Assembly (NCBI RefSeq): GCF_020640915.1
Contig: NZ_JADWDC010000002.1
Span: forward strand, 67,832 to 131,831
Source of the DNA: Waterburya agarophytonicola KI4
GTDB lineage: Bacteria > Cyanobacteriota > Cyanobacteriia > Cyanobacteriales > Xenococcaceae
Direction of reading: 5' to 3'
DNA: 64,000 nt
Shown: one piece after another, positions 25,252-34,126 of the stretch
How the letters are laid out: the number at the start of each line of letters is the position of its first letter
Position numbering within the stretch: the stretch's first letter is position 1
Made by a program: the position numbers and the translations under genes
Notes under the pieces: generated by a model
The model's database searches: none
The model's input: only the letters and a program-made list of their open reading frames with translations
Told to the model about the DNA's origin: nothing

Positions 25252-26793
25252 TTAAAGATCGCTTGCAGGACAACTATCCACTAACCTGAGATAAGACTTA
25301 GTTTCTTGTCCCCAACTAGCAGAAGTATACCAACGTTCTAGCCAAACCTTAGCTTCATTAATATTTTCAGCATCAGCAGGAATATTACACAGATGTTTGA
25401 TTGCTTCAATGGTTCTATTTTCTTTACCCAATTGTGGTGCAGCTAATACTCGCAAAGTATTTAAGGCTGTTTCACAACGGATGGGAAATTTTTGTAATTT
25501 ATTCTCAGGAGAGTTAAGCCAAGTTTGTTTGCTTTTCTCTAGTTGAGATATTAAATTGAGAGAAGAAGGAGGATCTATGGTATTAATCTGACTACAAAAT
25601 TCTGCCATTTTCGCCGTTTCTAATGAAGAGTCTGAAGACGATCTCTGCTCCTGTTTTAATGAAGAATAATAATTATTAATTGCTAATACTAATGGAATAA
25701 ATAAAATAACTCCGACCAAAGTTAATAACGAACTAAATTTAGTTAAAGGTTCGGTTTCTTTGATGTTTGTTGTTCCATCAAGGCGATCGATAATATTTTC
25801 TTGGCTAAGACTGGAGCTAACGATAGAACTATTTTGCTGGACATCAATAAAACTATTTGTCTTGTCTGTTTGGATGATTTTAAGAGTCTCTTGTTCTATT
25901 TTTGACTCTACTAACTTTTTATTTTCAATTATCCAATCTCGATTGAAAACTTGTTGAAAAATTAGATTTGTAATTCTAAGTAGATTTCTCTCTCTCACTA
26001 CTATGCCTAAAATTAGTAGCTCTTCTTGTTCTTTAGTTTGTAGATATTCTCGATTTTCAGATAATAATATCTCTTCATACTCTGTTAATAACAAAATTGG
26101 TTTGCATCTAGGATTATTCACTAGTTTTTCAGTGATTACTCTAAGATATGCTCCTGTTTTTGTAGTTTGCCAGTTTCTAATTAAAGAACTTTCAATTAGT
26201 CGATCAACTGCCTTAACCTCCATTTTTGGGGGAATATTGAAGTCAGAATTAGCAAAAATATTACAGATATTTTTGGTCAAAGCAGGATGCCCTCCCGTCC
26301 AAGCTAAAATACGACTTAAAATCAAAGATGTATCGGTGTATTTTTGCTCTAAGTGTAGCAACTTTTGATTATATTCTTCCAAAGAAATTAGAGACATCAA
26401 GCTTGGTGCTTTCAAAGCAAGATTACTAACAAAAAAATCAATAGTATTTTGATTGAGCCATCCTTTTTGAATAGCTAAATCTCCAAACTTTAGATTGCTA
26501 TCTTTTTGTTCCTTGAGAATAGTTTGAATTTGTAAATCGTTTAACAAAGAAGCTTGTTTAAAATAATATCCCAGGGGGAATTGTTTACCCTCTTGCCTTA
26601 TTTCTTGCCAACTATCGAGAAAAAAATCAATAGTCTTCGCTTCAATATTTTTTTGCAAAACCAAAATTTCACCTAATTTCAGCTTATTATATTGGGACTG
26701 GAGTTCTAAAGCCTTGGCTAATTGCTCCCTAGAAATCAAACCAGCATTTTGTAGCAACTTACCAAGAGGCAAAGTATTATTTCGATCGGACAT
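25252..26793 (-). CDS. MshEN/PilB-N-like and winged-helix protein with one membrane helix
   Basis: 513 residues counted from the ATG at 26793 (an upstream TTG at 26829 is in frame). Two N-terminal repeats (about 5-50 and 65-125), L-G-K-L-L-Q-N-A-G-L-I-S-R-E-Q-L-A-K-A-L then F-G-D-L-A-I-Q-K-G-W-L, resemble the GspE/PilB N-terminal (MshEN-like) domain, which in some proteins binds c-di-GMP. A middle part (about 155-300) contains A-W-T-G-G-H-P-A-L-T-K-N-I-C, the winged-helix end of AAA-like cyanobacterial signalling proteins, without a P-loop before it. A single helix near 355-375 and a helical C-terminal region follow. It heads the VanZ-LamG run. Confidence 0.6.
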   Translation of the reverse strand: MSDRNNTLPLGKLLQNAGLISREQLAKALELQSQYNKLKLGEILVLQKNIEAKTIDFFLDSWQEIRQEGKQFPLGYYFKQASLLNDLQIQTILKEQKDSNLKFGDLAIQKGWLNQNTIDFFVSNLALKAPSLMSLISLEEYNQKLLHLEQKYTDTSLILSRILAWTGGHPALTKNICNIFANSDFNIPPKMEVKAVDRLIESSLIRNWQTTKTGAYLRVITEKLVNNPRCKPILLLTEYEEILLSENREYLQTKEQEELLILGIVVRERNLLRITNLIFQQVFNRDWIIENKKLVESKIEQETLKIIQTDKTNSFIDVQQNSSIVSSSLSQENIIDRLDGTTNIKETEPLTKFSSLLTLVGVILFIPLVLAINNYYSSLKQEQRSSSDSSLETAKMAEFCSQINTIDPPSSLNLISQLEKSKQTWLNSPENKLQKFPIRCETALNTLRVLAAPQLGKENRTIEAIKHLCNIPADAENINEAKVWLERWYTSASWGQETKSYLRLVDSCPASDL

Positions 26794-26835
26794 TTCTATA
26801 ACTAATTCATTAAAAAAACAAATCGACAAAATTAC

Positions 26836-26976
26836 TTAATGGCAATTCATCGATAATATATAGCCAATAACTTTAAATAACTTGAGAGCATAAAACTGTT
26901 CGACTGTCACATTGTCAAATTTATGCTCAACGATATCTTTAATATTACGATTGACCTGTTGAGAATAAAAACTCAT
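26836..26976 (-). CDS. possible small protein, 46 residues
   Basis: Read by hand. ATG at 26976, TAA at 26836-26838. It begins M-S-F-Y-S-Q-Q-V-N-R-N-I-K-D-I-V-E-H-K and ends in a short hydrophobic piece (F-K-V-I-G-Y-I-L-S-M). It lies 43 bases before the next minus-strand gene and could be the first gene of that run. No family recognised and no clear ribosome binding site, so it may be chance. Confidence 0.3.
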   Translation of the reverse strand: MSFYSQQVNRNIKDIVEHKFDNVTVEQFYALKLFKVIGYILSMNCH

Positions 26977-27067
26977 TTTTTAAGCTTTTCCGTAAAACGA
27001 ACGATAATACGTAGTTTCTGCTTTAGAATAAATGCGGTTTGAGTTAACTTCCATCTCCTTTACTTTC

Positions 27068-28114
27068 ATGCAGTTTCAAGAAATTATTACCAAACTTGGT
27101 AAAGCAGCCAAAAATAATAGTCTCAATCGCGATCGCAATTTAAACCCCGAAATAACAGGAGTTGCTGCTATCGATGAAGCTATCTCAGGCACGTTAAGCT
27201 ACGTTGAAGGGGGAAAATTTACTGCCCATATCGCTACAACCGAAGCGGGTGCCTTAATTTTGCCGACGAACGAAACCTTACAGTCTCAAGCAACATCAAG
27301 GAACATTGCTTGGATCGCTACCCCCCAACCCAGACTATTATTCGCCAAGGCAATATCTTTATATTACAAACCATTTAAACCTACTCCAGCTATCCATCCT
27401 AGTGCAGTTATCGACCCCAATACTAGAATAGGACAAGATGTATATATTGGTGCAAATGTAGTCATTCAAGCTGGAGTTATCATAGGCGATCGCGTTACCA
27501 TTCATCCCAATGTAGTAATTTATCCCGACGTTACCATCGGTGAAGATACAATTCTCCACGCCAACTGTACCATTCACGAGCGGACGCAAATAGGTTCTGG
27601 TTGTACGATCCATAGTGGTGCAGCTATAGGTTCAGAAGGCTTTGGCTTTGTCCCCACTGCCGTAGGCTGGTACAAAATGGAACAATCTGGCTATACTGTC
27701 CTCGAAGACGGAGTAGAAGTAGGCTGCAATAGTGCGGTGGATCGCCCTGCGGTGGGAGAAACGAGAATTGGAAGTAACACCAAAATAGATAATCTAGTGC
27801 AAATCGGTCACGGCTGTAAAATCGGACGTAACTGCGCAATGGCTTCTCAGGTAGGGCTGGCTGGAGGAGTAATTATTGGCAATGGGGTCATGCTTGGGGG
27901 ACAAGTTGGAGTCGCCAATCAAGTTACTATAGGCGATCGCGTAATTGCTACAGGACAAACAGGCATCACGGGAAACGTACCAGCAGGAGAGATGGTTTCG
28001 GGAATGCCTCATATCCCTACTAAAATTTATCGCAGATTGTTTGTGATGTATAAAAAACTACCCGAAATATATCAAGAATACAAAAAACTTCAGCAAAAAG
28101 AAAGTAATCAATAA
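27068..28114 (+). CDS. lpxD: UDP-3-O-acylglucosamine N-acyltransferase
   Basis: 348 residues from the ATG at 27068 (an earlier ATG at 27032 would add 12 residues that do not look like the family). An N-terminal uridine-binding domain (about 1-95) precedes a left-handed beta helix of hexapeptide repeats (about 100-320, such as I-G-A-N-V-V-I-Q-A-G-V-I-I-G-D), with the probable catalytic His248 in I-G-H-G-C-K-I-G-R-N, and a C-terminal helix. It adds the N-linked 3-hydroxyacyl chain to the lipid A precursor in the cytoplasm. Four bases separate it from cobU; the two probably share a transcript although the pathways differ. Confidence 0.95.
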   Translation: MQFQEIITKLGKAAKNNSLNRDRNLNPEITGVAAIDEAISGTLSYVEGGKFTAHIATTEAGALILPTNETLQSQATSRNIAWIATPQPRLLFAKAISLYYKPFKPTPAIHPSAVIDPNTRIGQDVYIGANVVIQAGVIIGDRVTIHPNVVIYPDVTIGEDTILHANCTIHERTQIGSGCTIHSGAAIGSEGFGFVPTAVGWYKMEQSGYTVLEDGVEVGCNSAVDRPAVGETRIGSNTKIDNLVQIGHGCKIGRNCAMASQVGLAGGVIIGNGVMLGGQVGVANQVTIGDRVIATGQTGITGNVPAGEMVSGMPHIPTKIYRRLFVMYKKLPEIYQEYKKLQQKESNQ

Positions 28115-28118
28115 AATA

Positions 28119-28685
28119 GTGACATCCAATCGTCAAAACCAAATAATCTTAGTAACTGGCGCATCTCGATCTGGAAAAAGCGAATTTGCCGAAATGCTCG
28201 CTCAAAAATCCCACACTTCAATTATTTATGTCGCCACAGCCAAAGTCGATCCGACAGACCAAGAATGGCAAGCTAGAATTCTTCAACATCAACAAAGAAG
28301 ACCAACAAGTTGGCAAACTGTAACCATATCCGATCCAAAATTATCTTCTTATATCCTTCAAGCATCAGCATCAGAGTGTTTATTAATTGATTCTCTGGGT
28401 ACTTGGATCGCCAATTTTTTAGCATTAGATCGAGAGGAATGGGAAAAAATTAGTCACAATCTTTTGAACGGGTTAAAGACTAGTAAAGCCCAGATTATCT
28501 TAGTCGGAGAAGAAACAGGATGGGGTGTTGTCCCTGCCTATCCTGTCGGAAGACTATTTCGCGATCGCTTGGGTCATTTATCAAGACAAATAGCGAGTCT
28601 TGCCGATACTACCTATCTTGTTGCAGGGGGTCATGTCCTCGATCTCGGTCTTTTGGGAAAACCATTGAGCAATTATGAAATTTAG
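28119..28685 (+). CDS. cobU: bifunctional adenosylcobinamide kinase / adenosylcobinamide-phosphate guanylyltransferase
   Basis: 188-residue CobU/CobP. The Walker A motif is G-A-S-R-S-G-K-S (14-21). His57 in L-Q-H-Q-Q-R-R-P is the guanylylated histidine position. The family block E-E-T-G-W-G-V-V-P (about 129-137) and R-L-F-R-D-R-L-G follow. It phosphorylates adenosylcobinamide and attaches GMP, late steps of (pseudo)cobalamin assembly. The start is GTG (28119), four bases after the lpxD stop. Confidence 0.95.
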   Translation: MTSNRQNQIILVTGASRSGKSEFAEMLAQKSHTSIIYVATAKVDPTDQEWQARILQHQQRRPTSWQTVTISDPKLSSYILQASASECLLIDSLGTWIANFLALDREEWEKISHNLLNGLKTSKAQIILVGEETGWGVVPAYPVGRLFRDRLGHLSRQIASLADTTYLVAGGHVLDLGLLGKPLSNYEI

Positions 28686-28824
28686 CTTACAGATCCTTAT
28701 TTATATTTATGGAGTAGTTAAAATGATCATTAGGCACATTTAGCCCAAAAAGCATTTGTCCCAGCAAATCATCGTTTCAAGTATTGCCCAAAAATAGTTA
28801 GATTTAAGAGGTCGAAAACAGACA

Positions 28825-29235
28825 ATGGCATCAGCAACACAAGTTAGAACTTACCTCGCTCATTGGTTTCAATTGGGTAAAAAACTAGTATGGCATAACC
28901 AAGAAAGTCTATTGCCCCAGCCAGTAATTCAAAGCGATCGCTTTTCACCCCAGTTTGAAGCATGCTGGCAAAAAATCATGAGTGTTGAAGGCAAAAATTG
29001 TTATCTAGAAGGAAGCAGGGAAACCATTGCCGAGTTACTTTCCTCTGAGTGGGATATTGATGGTTGTGCCAGATGCAATATGCCTATAGCGATCGTAGAA
29101 TCTGGGATCGAATCTTTAGATTGTTTGTGTCGAGATCTCGATAATTGGCCCAACAACGAACTACCTACACCGAGATCGCCCATCAACAATCAAACACAGT
29201 TAAACAAAATTAGAGCGCGTCTTCAAATTAAGTAA
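28825..29235 (+). CDS. conserved cyanobacterial hypothetical protein with C-x-x-C motif
   Basis: 136 residues, no signal peptide, no membrane segment. The middle contains G-C-A-R-C-N-M-P-I-A (about 80-89) and C-L-C (about 100-102), which could hold a metal. The C-terminus is Asn/Gln-rich. I recall no named family. It precedes the helicase/nuclease-like gene by 29 bases filled with degenerate heptamers, so co-transcription is plausible. Confidence 0.55.
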   Translation: MASATQVRTYLAHWFQLGKKLVWHNQESLLPQPVIQSDRFSPQFEACWQKIMSVEGKNCYLEGSRETIAELLSSEWDIDGCARCNMPIAIVESGIESLDCLCRDLDNWPNNELPTPRSPINNQTQLNKIRARLQIK

Positions 29236-29251
29236 TCAGTAATAAGTCACG
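29231..29251. repeat. degenerate heptamer repeat
   Basis: AGTAATC-AGTAATA-AGTCACG: three period-7 units in the gap between two co-directional genes, overlapping the end of the first one. Confidence 0.4.
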
Positions 29252-29264
29252 CGAGTTATTTATT

Positions 29265-31379
29265 TTGCTCCATATTTCATCACCTCTTTGGATTTCGGGG
29301 ACATCTCGTACTGGTAAAACTTCACGTTTGGTAGCTGAATTTTCCCATTGGGTCAGAAAACAGCTAGTTCAACCCAAAGCCAAAGCTTCTCCACAAAACT
29401 TGGCGAATGCTGTCTTAGTTTTTGCTGCCAACAATCAAAATCGTCGCGAATTAAGAGATCGTTTGACTTCTGCCGTAGAAGGTACTTATCCTGTAGTTTG
29501 TAAAACCCCTGTGGGTTTTGTTAGCGACGAGGTGATGTTATTTTTCCCTTTAATTTTTGAAAAGTTAAAACTAAAAGCCCAATTTCCCTTGAGATTGCGT
29601 CCCGAAACCGAACAAGAACTAGCCACTCAACTATGGCGAAATCAGTCAGATTGGCAAACTCTCTGTGAATTTGATAACGAACCTCGTTTGGTGCGCCAGA
29701 CCCTCGATTTGATGCAGCTAGCAGGTGCTAGTGGCATACCCACCGAAGACATCTCAATCATTCTGCAACAAGGTTTGGCAGGACTGGATCTAGGAGAAAA
29801 AAACCAGAGCTATCTCTGGCAAAGAATGGGAGAATTGCTTTTATTATGGCAAAAGTGGTGTTTAGATCGAGGCTTTTTAACCTACGGCTTAATTTACGAA
29901 CTTTATTGGCGTTATTTACTCCCCAATACTCAATATCAATACCACTTAACCAGACGCTATCAAGCCATATTTGCTGACGATGTAGACGACTATCCCGCGA
30001 TCGCTCGCGACTTATTTGAATTGATCTTAGATCGGGATGGGTTTGCTGTTTTCACCTATAACCCCGATGGCAAAATCCGCTTAGGATTAAATGCCGACTC
30101 CGATTATCTCCTAGGTTTAGCGGTGCGCTGTCACCAAGAACAGTCCAATTTTACCACCGACAATTTAGCAACCGAGTTTGCCCAGACTGCCGTAGAATTA
30201 GTTACCGAAAATGCTTATTTAGTTGAAGCTCCTGATTCTATTCAATCTTTGCAAACAGTTTCTCGTGCCGAATTGTTGCGACAAACAGCAGAAATTATTA
30301 TCGACCTAGTCTGCAATCAAGGAGTCAACCCTGCTGAAATTGCCATTATTGCCCCTGGTTTAGATGAAATTGCCCGTTATAGCCTAATTCAAATTTTGGC
30401 TGCTAAAAATATTCCCGTTACTCCCGTAAACGAACAAAGACCGATCATTAGCTCTCCTTTAGTCAGGAGTTTATTAACTTTATTAGGATTAGTTTATGCC
30501 GATTTAGGTCGTCTGGTAGATCGAGATGCGATCGCCCAAATGCTCGTAATATTTAGTCAAAAATACCGGGGGGGTCAATTAATTGCAGATATAGATCCCG
30601 TAAGAGCGGGTTTAATTGCCGACTATTGCTATCATGTCGATCCAGAACATCCCTATCTATCTCCCGTCGAAACCTTTCCTCGTTGGGATCGTTTGGGTCA
30701 TCAAGCAGTCGCAGCCTATCAAACTATTGTCAGTTGGATTGAAGCCAGTAAAATCAAACAGCAACAACAAAGTTTTTTTACCCCCACTATTCTTTTATCA
30801 GAAGCAATTAAATATTTTCTCAGTCGGGAAACCAATAGCAGTGACAGACTAGCGGTATTGCGAGAATTAATGGAAACAGCCCAACACTTCTGGGAAGTAG
30901 ATCGTCGAATACGTCAAAATGAGCCTAGTTTTCAAAGCCAAGCTGCTACTGTTGCTCAGTTTATTCAATTATTACGTCGCGGTACTATTACCGCTAACCC
31001 TCGCCCCCTACCCCAACTGATCCCCCAACAAAGTGCAGTCACCTTAGCAACTGTTTTTCAATATCGCTCTCTGCGTACATCCCACTCCCTACAATTTTGG
31101 TTGGATGCAAGTTCTCCTTTATGGTCTCAAGGTGGTGCTGCGACTCTCTTTGCTGCGCCCTTGTTTCTCAAACAGTGGACGGGTAAAACTTGGATGCCAG
31201 AAGACGAATCTGAAATGGACAATCAACGCTTACAAAGAATTTTAAAAGACACTATGGCTCGGGCAGAAACCAAGATTTTTCTTTGCCACAGCGATTTAGG
31301 AGTGAATGGCACAGAACAAGCTGGTGTGTTATTGCCTTTAGTTCATGCCACCAGGCAATATGTAAATTCTAATTCTTGA
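29265..31379 (+). CDS. P-loop helicase/nuclease-like protein (UvrD/AddB-like, cyanobacterial)
   Basis: The 704-residue protein has Walker A as G-T-S-R-T-G-K-T (about 12-19) near its N-terminus, then L-V-F-A-A-N-N-Q-N-R-R-E-L, a Walker B-like I-F-A-D-D-V-D-D-Y-P (about 233-242), and A-I-I-A-P-G (about 364-369) in the part that would be the second RecA-like lobe. The layout resembles AddB or UvrD-type SF1 proteins, with several helicase motifs weak. Cyanobacterial homologs are often labelled recombinase-family proteins. Start is TTG (29265). Helicase activity, DNA binding or a structural role in repair cannot be told apart. Confidence 0.6.
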   Translation: MLHISSPLWISGTSRTGKTSRLVAEFSHWVRKQLVQPKAKASPQNLANAVLVFAANNQNRRELRDRLTSAVEGTYPVVCKTPVGFVSDEVMLFFPLIFEKLKLKAQFPLRLRPETEQELATQLWRNQSDWQTLCEFDNEPRLVRQTLDLMQLAGASGIPTEDISIILQQGLAGLDLGEKNQSYLWQRMGELLLLWQKWCLDRGFLTYGLIYELYWRYLLPNTQYQYHLTRRYQAIFADDVDDYPAIARDLFELILDRDGFAVFTYNPDGKIRLGLNADSDYLLGLAVRCHQEQSNFTTDNLATEFAQTAVELVTENAYLVEAPDSIQSLQTVSRAELLRQTAEIIIDLVCNQGVNPAEIAIIAPGLDEIARYSLIQILAAKNIPVTPVNEQRPIISSPLVRSLLTLLGLVYADLGRLVDRDAIAQMLVIFSQKYRGGQLIADIDPVRAGLIADYCYHVDPEHPYLSPVETFPRWDRLGHQAVAAYQTIVSWIEASKIKQQQQSFFTPTILLSEAIKYFLSRETNSSDRLAVLRELMETAQHFWEVDRRIRQNEPSFQSQAATVAQFIQLLRRGTITANPRPLPQLIPQQSAVTLATVFQYRSLRTSHSLQFWLDASSPLWSQGGAATLFAAPLFLKQWTGKTWMPEDESEMDNQRLQRILKDTMARAETKIFLCHSDLGVNGTEQAGVLLPLVHATRQYVNSNS

Positions 31380-31458
31380 AAATACGCCACATCACGAACA
31401 AAGTTATTCCTAGATAACCAAATACCGCTAACCAGTCCAATTCACTACCAGTAATCAT
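31369..31458 (-). CDS. possible 29-residue single-helix membrane protein
   Basis: Read by hand. ATG at 31458, TAG at 31369-31371. The peptide has S-E-L-D-W near the N-terminus, a helix L-A-V-F-G-Y-L-G-I-T-L-F-V-M-W, and a basic end R-I-F-K-N, a convincing topology for a photosynthetic or other small membrane subunit. It sits 17 bases after the histidine kinase stop and overlaps the convergent upstream gene end by 11 bases. Not one of the Psb or Pet peptides I know. Confidence 0.4.
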   Translation of the reverse strand: MITGSELDWLAVFGYLGITLFVMWRIFKN

Positions 31459-31475
31459 AAATAACAACTAAACAA

Positions 31476-33332
31476 CTAATCAATATTTGTTTCACGAGGA
31501 AGATAGATGGCAAAACTAGTGCGATCGCATTGACTCTGCAAACAAATGTTTCCACCCAAAAGTTCGACTAGGTTTTTAACCAATGCTAACCCAATACCAG
31601 TCCCTCCAAACTTCCAAGGATCGTGATGGGGAATACGATAAAATTTGTCAAAAACTCGCTCTTGTTCTACATGGGCAATTTCAACCCCAGTATTGATAAT
31701 GTCGATTTTAATACCATCATTGCTCGATCGCGCCGACAAAATAATCATTTCTCCTTCTGGAGTGTATTTACAAGCATTATTAATCAATTCTGCTACAATT
31801 CGCTTAACCACTGAAATATCAGATCTAAGTTCAGGTAAATTGGACTCCAAATCCACAATCAAAGTTTGATTTTGGCTATCTATACGCTCTTGAAATGGTT
31901 CGAGAATTTGCGGTAGCCACACAGCAAGATCGATCCACTGCATCTTGATTATTTCTTTTTTAGCATCGATGTAACAAAGAGTTAGTAGATCGTCCACTAA
32001 TTGGTTTTGTCTTCGACAAGCAGAGCGAAAAATATCTAATACTCTAGTAAAAGTAGCGGATTTATTTGAGCCGATTTCTCTCTCTAACAGTATTTCTAGG
32101 GTTTCCGATGCTAGCTGGATACTGCTCATGGGAGTGCGCAATTCGTGAGAAATAGTTCGCAGAAAATCGTCTTTGAGTATATTCAACCGAGCTAATTCTT
32201 CAAGTTGCGTTTGCGATTGTTTATATAGTCTTGCTTGTCTAATGGCGATCGCACATTGACTGGCGACTTGTTCTACTAAACTAATTTCTGATTGTTCAAA
32301 AAACTCTTCCTTCGGACGCAGCAACCAAAGATTACCTAACGTACCGCGATCGTCAAAAATAGGACAGACTAATCTAGTCGCCTGTGTATCGATCGGACTG
32401 AGTTCGGGGACTTTTTCCACAAACTGTAGGGATTGTTTTTGCAACAATTGATGATAGAGTTGGGGAAAATCTCTGACCTTTCTTTTGATTCCCTGACAGT
32501 TAGGTGGCTCGATCGCATATTCATATGCCACTGTTGCAATAATATCTAGGGAATTTGCATCTGATTGGCGATCGTTGTCATATAGTTCAATTTTGCAGCG
32601 TTCTATATTTAATACTTTGCCTATTTCTTGAGTAACAGTTTGGAGAATTTGAGGCTCGTTTAAGCTATCTCTTACTCTGTCTGTGATGTTACGAATTAAA
32701 GATTCAAACTTTACCGAAGTTTCTAGTTCGATCGTCCTGTGTCTGACTTTTTGTTCCAAATAATTATTGAAACTTTGAACCTGTTCATAAAGTTCTGCTT
32801 GTTGTACGGCAATGCCTACCTGAATTGCTAATTGTTTGAGTAATTCAACTTCTTGGATCAACCACTGACGAGGGGATTGACAGTGATGAGAAATTAACAG
32901 TCCCCATAATTCTCCACTAGCGACAATGGGAACGACTAAATTGGCTTTGACATCGAATGATTTTAATACTTCTTCATAACAAGGAGCTAGATTGGCTGTT
33001 TGAACATTTTCTACTGCATTAATTCTTCCCCCTTTATATTGTTCGATATGTTGGGCGGAAAAACAGGGATCTTTGATCCTAAATCCAAAAACACTAGCAG
33101 CATAATTTTGGATCGATTCGGCAACAATTACGCCACTCAAGTCAGGTTCAAAACGATAAATAAACACCCGATCTGTTTGTAGAAACTGTCTCACTTCCAT
33201 AACAGTGCGATCGAGAATTATTTCCAAATCTAAAGACTGACGAATTCGTAAAGCGATCGCAGCCACAATATTTTCTTCTTCTTGATTAAAAGAAAAAACT
33301 TTTGAGTTTTTAACAGAGTTGGATTCAGGCAA
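31476..33332 (-). CDS. DXCF-type cyanobacteriochrome sensor histidine kinase (GAF-GAF-HisKA-HATPase)
   Basis: 618 residues. GAF1 (about 25-180) carries D88-P-C90-F91, the DXCF motif, and a second cysteine C118 followed by Tyr in L-A-P-C-Y-E-E-V-L-K-S-F-D-V-K-A-N-L-V, the canonical bilin-attachment position. E-L-W-G-L-L-I-S-H-H-C follows. DXCF cyanobacteriochromes attach phycoviolobilin-type chromophores through both Cys and usually switch between violet/blue and green/teal states. GAF2 (about 215-370) lacks these residues. HisKA has H396-E-L-R-T-P, and the HATPase domain (about 505-615) has N-A-C-K-Y-T and G-T-G-I-G-L-A. No transmembrane segment is seen. Start is TTG after AGGA. The gene is divergent from a pentapeptide gene; no response regulator is adjacent. 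Confidence 0.88.
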   Translation of the reverse strand: MPESNSVKNSKVFSFNQEEENIVAAIALRIRQSLDLEIILDRTVMEVRQFLQTDRVFIYRFEPDLSGVIVAESIQNYAASVFGFRIKDPCFSAQHIEQYKGGRINAVENVQTANLAPCYEEVLKSFDVKANLVVPIVASGELWGLLISHHCQSPRQWLIQEVELLKQLAIQVGIAVQQAELYEQVQSFNNYLEQKVRHRTIELETSVKFESLIRNITDRVRDSLNEPQILQTVTQEIGKVLNIERCKIELYDNDRQSDANSLDIIATVAYEYAIEPPNCQGIKRKVRDFPQLYHQLLQKQSLQFVEKVPELSPIDTQATRLVCPIFDDRGTLGNLWLLRPKEEFFEQSEISLVEQVASQCAIAIRQARLYKQSQTQLEELARLNILKDDFLRTISHELRTPMSSIQLASETLEILLEREIGSNKSATFTRVLDIFRSACRRQNQLVDDLLTLCYIDAKKEIIKMQWIDLAVWLPQILEPFQERIDSQNQTLIVDLESNLPELRSDISVVKRIVAELINNACKYTPEGEMIILSARSSNDGIKIDIINTGVEIAHVEQERVFDKFYRIPHHDPWKFGGTGIGLALVKNLVELLGGNICLQSQCDRTSFAIYLPRETNID

Positions 33333-33556
33333 AAATATTTTCCTGGTAAGTTTTGCTTTTTATCCTTAAATCTTAATATTTTTTAAAAGATAAGATCGCA
33401 TTCTTAAGAAAATGTTAAAAAAATAGGCTTTTTTATTCGATTAAAATCTTAATTCATCATTAATCTGAGTATTTAAACTTATAAAACCTGATAGGGTTTG
33501 TAAACAAATGTAAACCAGATATTTTTAACTAACTATTAGTTCAATCGAAAACGATC

Positions 33557-34111
33557 GTGAATGCAGAAGAACTTTTGAGACAATATCGAGCAGGAAAAAG
33601 AAATTTCTCTCAAGTCGATCTCGCTCAAGAAATTCTAAAACAGACTAACTTATCTAAAATCGATCTCAGCCAAGCAAATTTAACTGAAGTCAATCTAAGT
33701 CAAGCAAATTTATCAGAAGCAAATTTCTATCAGGCTAATCTAAATCTGAGTAATTTAAGTCAAGCCAAACTAACTCAAGCAAATTTGAGATTGACTTCTA
33801 TGGAGTCAACATTATTATATAAAGCTGACTTAAGGAAAGCCCAATTAGAAAAAGCCAATTTGAGTCGTGCTATTTTACAGAGAACATTTTTGCGGGAGGC
33901 AAATCTAGAAGGGTCTATTTTATTTAAAGCCAACCTACAACAAGCAAATTTAATTGATGCCAATCTACAACAAGCAAATTTAACTGATGCCAATCTCAAA
34001 AATGCCTTTCTACAAGGAGCAAATCTATTTCAAGCTTGTCTGGATCATGTCGATCTCAGTCAAACAATTCTGACAGGGGCAATTATGCCTGATGGGACAG
34101 TTATTCGATGA
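33557..34111 (+). CDS. pentapeptide repeat protein
   Basis: 184 residues, GTG start at 33557. After a 40-residue N-terminal cap (M-N-A-E-E-L-L-R-Q-Y-R-A-G-K-R-N-F) the rest is about 25 tandem A(N/D)LxX pentapeptides forming a right-handed quadrilateral beta helix, ending G-A-I-M-P-D-G-T. Pentapeptide proteins are numerous in cyanobacteria and mostly of unknown function; some mimic DNA. It is divergent from the photoreceptor kinase gene, whose promoter region it shares (224 bases). Confidence 0.9.
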   Translation: MNAEELLRQYRAGKRNFSQVDLAQEILKQTNLSKIDLSQANLTEVNLSQANLSEANFYQANLNLSNLSQAKLTQANLRLTSMESTLLYKADLRKAQLEKANLSRAILQRTFLREANLEGSILFKANLQQANLIDANLQQANLTDANLKNAFLQGANLFQACLDHVDLSQTILTGAIMPDGTVIR

Positions 34112-34126
34112 TTATGAATTAGTAAT

